Source: Trichobilharzia regenti
Lineage: Eukaryota; Platyhelminthes; Trematoda; Strigeidida; Schistosomatidae
Direction: 5' to 3'
Length of the DNA: 64,000 nt
Assembly: GCA_944472135.2 (NCBI GenBank)
Contig: OX235262.1
Span: forward strand, 167,771,509 to 167,835,508
Below, in pieces: positions 27,601 through 33,600 of the stretch. Position 1 is the stretch's first letter, and the number at the start of each line of letters is the position of its first letter. The notes under the pieces are model-generated. The model did not search any database and was not told where the DNA came from. It worked only from the letters and a program-made list of their open reading frames with translations. Both the position numbers and the translations under genes were made by a program.

Positions 27601-30600
27601 CAACCGAGATAGAAAACAGTCTGATATACGACTCATAAAAGACAAGAATACAGCACATAAGGCAGCGCGAGCGCCTTTAAACCATTTTAGCCTTTCCACC
27701 AGCAAAATTTTACAGTGTCTGACAACAAGACTTACCTGACTGACATAAGACTCAGAACGGCTAAGACATCCTGTATGTCTTCGAAATGAAAGCACACTAA
27801 CTTTAGACAACCACTGTTTTAATTCCCCATATTCCATGTAGAATTGCGCTAATAATTTTGAGTGTGGATGAAGAGGTGCATCCTTAAAACGATCTTCCGC
27901 ACGAACTACCCTCTATATATAAAGAATGAATTACAGGTTACTTTAAAAAATAACAATCACCTGATATTCATCTATTAAATTGTAGCACTCATCACGTAGA
28001 TCAAAAAATGACTGTGTTAGTAAAATGGGGGAATCAGAATGTGACACCATTGAAGTAAACCAGACTATGCAGACTCAAACAATAACGAACTTTCAAATTC
28101 TGTAATCCTTTTTATGTAACAGCCACGAAGACTATGCGAATTCGGTGAAAAACAAGAATATATCACTCAGAAATTCATTGAGAAATTTTACACAAACAGT
28201 TTGTAATAGGCACCCTAGGAATAGCTTGACCACGGTAACTTCCCTAATGGTGGCGAAAAATTTCGAGAGAGCGCGTCTTCTATGGTGTTTGAGATACCGC
28301 ACCAAACAACAAGCCTCATATAGTGTAGTCATCCGACCAGGAATTCTTTCAACATCGCTTCTGTTTTATTAAGATATGACCTGTGTGTGGGAAATACTGA
28401 AATAAATGCAAAATATACGATTCTGATGTACAAGTTTTCAAAAAATACATATGCACCGTGGAAAATGAAGCAATAGCTAGGTAAGAGCTTTTATTTCAAC
28501 CTTGCTGTTTGTCCTCAGCCTGAAAGATGCATGAATATTCTGTTATGAGGTTTCAAAATCTGTCAAACTGATACATTAGCTGCGATGATATCAGACCATC
28601 CGTTCTGAGACAGTGTGACGAAGCTCTCTTTAGGCCCCTACTTGTTCCAACACTCGATAGATTCAAGAAACTGCCAAGAGAGTGGAAAAAAGCCATCCTT
28701 TCTCCGATTTTCAAGGGTGGAGACAGGCAAAATGCCATCAGTTATACACCAGTAGTATCAAAAGTACGGGAAATTATAACTGATTGCATCGGGGAACACC
28801 TTGACAGGACTAATAAACTCCATTAGGTACAACATGCTTGCAGGAGATGAGGATCCTGTGCAAAAAATCTACTGTCGGCTTGGAATGATTGGACATCACC
28901 ATGGGATATGAATGTTCCAATCCATGTGGTCTTCCTAGACTTTTAGAAGGCATTTGATACAGTTTATCATGACCTCGTACACAACGTTAGTCGGGCAGAA
29001 ACAGGTGATCCTCTCCTGTCATGGTTAAATGACTACCTAGTTGAAAGTAAATTCTGCACTGAGGTCAATCGGACCCAACCATCTTGAAACAGCTCGTCAT
29101 CAGGAGTGCCGCAGGGTTCTATCCTAGGGCCACTGGATACTTTGGTTTTCATCAGTGAAGTACCATGTCATCCAAAATGTCCGACCCTTCCGTACGCCGA
29201 CTACCTAAAGATCTGGAGGACAATAAAGCGTTCGGAATATTCAGATAGGCTGCAGGCAAACCTAACGCTTCTTGAAGACTGGGTGCAAAGTTGTGAAATT
29301 ACTCCCCTGTAGGCTGCAGAATGCGAGTTATCCTTGTGCAGCGAAAGTTTGTCCTGCACAACGTTGGAGCGTGACTTAGGTCCAGTTCTAACTTAAAAAC
29401 GGACAAAAACGTGAATTACACAAAGGATGTAGCGAGGGTATATGCGGTCATACACTTTACACATAGGCGGTTAGGCACACTCACTCCTGGGCTCTTTCTA
29501 AGGCTGAACAAAACACATGTCAGACCACACATTGAAGTGCATAATATCATTGCACCTCCTCTGCTCAAAACAGAGACTAACCTTTTGGAAATGGTCCAAA
29601 GACGGGTGACTAAAGGAGAGATGGGTTTCCAAAGCAAACCATACGATGAACAGTTAATAATCTTCACACTTACCTGCCGTCGGCTTAAGGGGGGATCTAA
29701 TTACTGTCTACAAGATAACAAATTACTAGAATCACCCAAACGAAGTATTCTGCCATCGAACAGTTATGGGCTTCCTCGTGGGAATCAACGAAGTATAGCT
29801 CATCAGACGGCAAAGATTTGACTGCGCTCCCACTTCTTTTCATTGCAGGTTTGCCGTCCATGGAAATCCCTGCAGGCAGATGTAGCTGCGGGATCGGCTG
29901 TGGACAGCTTTAGACTAGACTGTCATGCAGCGGCACAAATACTACTTTCAAATAGCCAATCCCTTGGAAATCACGTACGCTATTAGCGGGTAGACATCGT
30001 CCTTTCGATTCTTTACTTCCTCTCATGTCTTACTCTCCTGACTTCTCCGATTAAAACACACGTCTACTAATATTACTATCGTTATATACATATATTTATA
30101 TATGCGTATTGACATAAATCAACTTCAAAATTAATTGGCCATCTGTTTTTAATTTTTCTTCATCTCTTTGTCTGGCTTTCAGGTGGAATAAGCTACACTA
30201 ATTATATCTGTTACTACTGCCATCTCTATCCTTTTGACGGCGACATCGGGGGTCTGGTTGGTGGAGGGATCAACACCATTCACAGTAGTACAAAAGCCTT
30301 AACACATCGCATAATACAGATGTGAGAAAACTCCCATAAACTGTCAATGTCCAGCTCTTGCTACGCTGGACTTCACACTGTCCCTCGAATACTTTCAGAA
30401 ACACTTTGTATTAACCAACGCGAAAACCGGAACACTGATTGGAGACTCAAGAATCCTTCATTCTTACGCCAACATGTAACCAACAATAAGGTTATTACAC
30501 AAGGTCATGAACTCAAGTTTATTGTACAATGACTATGATAATATTGGTGCACATGAAAAGAAGAAAGCTATTGGTCAGTTTAGTAAGGATAAGCCAAGTG

Positions 30601-33600
30601 TGTACGACAGGGTAATTGTTTAATTGACATGCATGAATAAAGGTTTCTCAGGGTCCAAGTTACTATTTGAATGCTATTATCTTTGGTGTAAATTACTCTG
30701 TACCCAAGCCTGGTTGGCCAGATACATCGTGTGTTTGTCAGTTATCTATATTCTACGGTACAATGACATGAACGTGCTAGCATTCAAAGTTGAGGATATA
30801 GACGATAGAAGAAGGTAAGCAAATGAACTCTGCAACGGTTTTCCAACCTAGGGCGTCAAACCGAGAAGGGTTGCAGGCGTACTGGTGTAAGTCCTGTGAT
30901 TCTTCAAAGGAATTCCATCAAGACATGAACTGCGAGTTTGTGTGTACTGTTTGTATATACGTGTGGTGTGTCATATCAATTGGTGTTTTTGGATTCATTG
31001 TGTTTACTCGTTGTTTTCGTACCTTGTTGTTATTACATAATTTTGTTAAAATTTTCGTCGTGATTACTTCTGAAGTTGTGTCCACTCTTCTACATCCGTG
31101 AATGAAGTGATTGATGTTAAAGACAGCAGATGGGTCGTATACGCCGGGGAGGCTATTGCTGAGAAGGAAATGCATACGGAGATAATTGTTAGCTGTGATC
31201 CCACACGCCGGGGAGAGGGAGTGTAGACGACTGAGGCTCGCATACGTCACCATTACTAGAATTGAGGCAGAATGAGTGACAAGCGGTTGCAGTGGTAATT
31301 GGTAGTGAGTAAATAAGAGGATGTGTGAAGAGTATCATGAGGTGCTGATATGGCTACGTTGCTTTCTGCAAGAGTCATTCTAGCAAGTGGCGATTGTGTT
31401 GCAGGATGTCAAGAGGATGCCTTTAACTGGAAGGCGCAGGTCGTCATTGATGTGTGAGATTGTGCTGTGAGTATGCTTGTGGTGTGTTGGCTTTTCTGTT
31501 TGTTTTCCATTTCAGCTCTGTCCGTGTGACCCAGGTTGTCGCAATGGCATCCAAGTCAACGTGTATTGGTCGTGATGGAAAAAAGTAATGGATCCCTATT
31601 TTGGCGGGGAGTGTCAATGTAGTTGAAGATTGAACGATCAATTCATGGTTGTTTGCTCAAAACCAACTCCTCCATATTTTTCGCGGGAGTCATCGATAGT
31701 GTGGTCATCGTCTCATCGTTCGCTGTTCAGGGAAGTTAAAAAACTATCAGAAGTATTACCATGATTTATTGTCATTACATTTAAACTTAGACCTTGTGTA
31801 ATAACCTTATTGTTTGTTACATGTTGGCTTAAGAATGAAGGATTCTTGAGTCTCCAATCAGTGTTCCAGTTTTCGCGTTGGTTAATACAAAGTGTTTCTG
31901 AAAGTATTCGAGGGACAGTGTGAAGTCCAGCGTAGCAAGAGCTGGACATTGACAGTTTATGAGACTTGACTTACAGTAAGTTTTTTATAGATTTCAATTT
32001 AATTAGCATTTACATGATTGACATACCGCTTGTACAATCATGAACATATTTTATAAGTGCAGTTTCAAATGTAACAATGTTTTATGACATTAGAAACTGG
32101 AAAAATCGAGAAAATTCATTAGAAACTTTATAAGAATGGATTACAAGACTTTGGTTTAAGTCTAATTTATAATCTGTAATACACTTATAATGTGCCAAAT
32201 TCATGCGGGAATTACGAAATTTCGCGTTAATGAAAGGTAAGTAGAGAGGTGATATACAGGTGCTAGAGTAATACACACAGGATACAGACCTTGTGACCAT
32301 TATCATTTTACCAATCAGTAAGTTCGAAAATTTATACAACTGAACATTAGATGGTAAGTGCAACATTATTTTAGTATTAGCAGATATAAGGGACCAACTT
32401 TGCAATGTTAAACAGGTTGGAGACTTTGGTAGGAGTTCTTATTTGACCTATGCTTGTACAAGCATTGGATTTGATTAACAACTTCGTGTTGACTAGTCTC
32501 TGCTTGTTCGCCCCCCGATAGGAAGCCGAAATTAGTGATACGGGTTCAGAAGAGTTAACATCCCCACCAGTTGTTTGGTTAGCGCTGACAGGGATTTGGT
32601 GAACAAAAAATCATTGGTACGCTGTGATGCCCGTGACTTATTAATCTGCCTATTGTTTGGGGACGTTCTAAGGGACCCTACATGTGTTTCGTTATATGCA
32701 TCGCTGCATTGTGGTTTGATTCTCAGAACACTCGTTCCGTGTTTTCTGTCAAAGTTTGTCTGTCTGTCACACTTTGAAGACTAAGAGTGGTCGATGGCTG
32801 AGTTCTTAGTGTTGTCACTTGTACTATTTTGCGTGATAATGTCACTACACCAGCCACTAGCGTGACCTGGCGCAGTATGCGAGCAAGCTTTGTCGTTATT
32901 GTCTGTGGACCCTATGGTCTTGTTTGTGGTTTTAATTTGGTTGCTAGATTAGTTGTGAATGCTGTAGGTCATTTCCACTCAGCCTTCCCAAGAGATACTC
33001 GAAAAGGTTGAGGAATATCATGTTCAGTCTTCAGCTCCCAGCCTGACTCACATGGCACGGCTCATATTGCGAAAGATGGGGAAATCGGAGAACTGTGTGA
33101 AGGTTATGCAAAACAGAAATATATGAAATTGGTAACTTCAGAGTCCTTACTACTCGTGATAGTTGTTATCAATCCGATGCCAATAAATTGATATTTTTTC
33201 TCATAACTAGTCTTCCAAGACAACCTGTCGACAACTGTAATTGCGTGTACCCGCGAGTGAGATAAACAAATACCCATATGGACATTAGAAAGAAGAGAAC
33301 ACAACGTTCAGCAAAGATATCCTTTCAGCGATTTCATTCTGAAAAGCTGTACAATCGCATTTATATAGATTATTTTACATGGATACAATTATTATTTGTT
33401 TAGTTCCACATAGTAACGAAGGTGATAATAACTTTCAGCTTGATATGAAAGTTTGAAGGTAGGAATACAGATTACAAAGGGATTAGAGACAAGATTTCAT
33501 AGGATTAGAAAATAGTTACGATGTATGCAAAAATTAATATTTGATAACTGGAGAAATAATTTTAAGTCAAATAGAAGGTGATAATTGTCTTCAACTTGAT

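Larger units (their letters stand above)
30331..31975 (+). mobile_element. Rearranged BEL/Pao deletion derivative with one LTR inverted
   Basis: Left to right: about 175 bp of LTR in reverse orientation (30331-30506); a short coding remnant shared with 39.6-39.95 kb (FKLLFECYYLW-like frame, broken); a 3' untranslated region (from about 30850); and a plus-strand LTR (31612-31975). Gag is absent. The inverted arm matches 31793-31968 with only a few differences. This is not a normal LTR element layout. Confidence 0.7.

Noticed and set aside
30918..31253. 111-codon minus-strand open frame repeated at 40403-40738
   Set aside because: Both lie in the identical 3' untranslated tract of the BEL elements. 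The identity explains the duplicate frame, and there is no domain or codon signal.
31713..31949. Open frame on the minus strand of an LTR, repeated at 30347-30532
   Set aside because: It is LTR sequence read antisense; the repetition comes from the inverted LTR arm.
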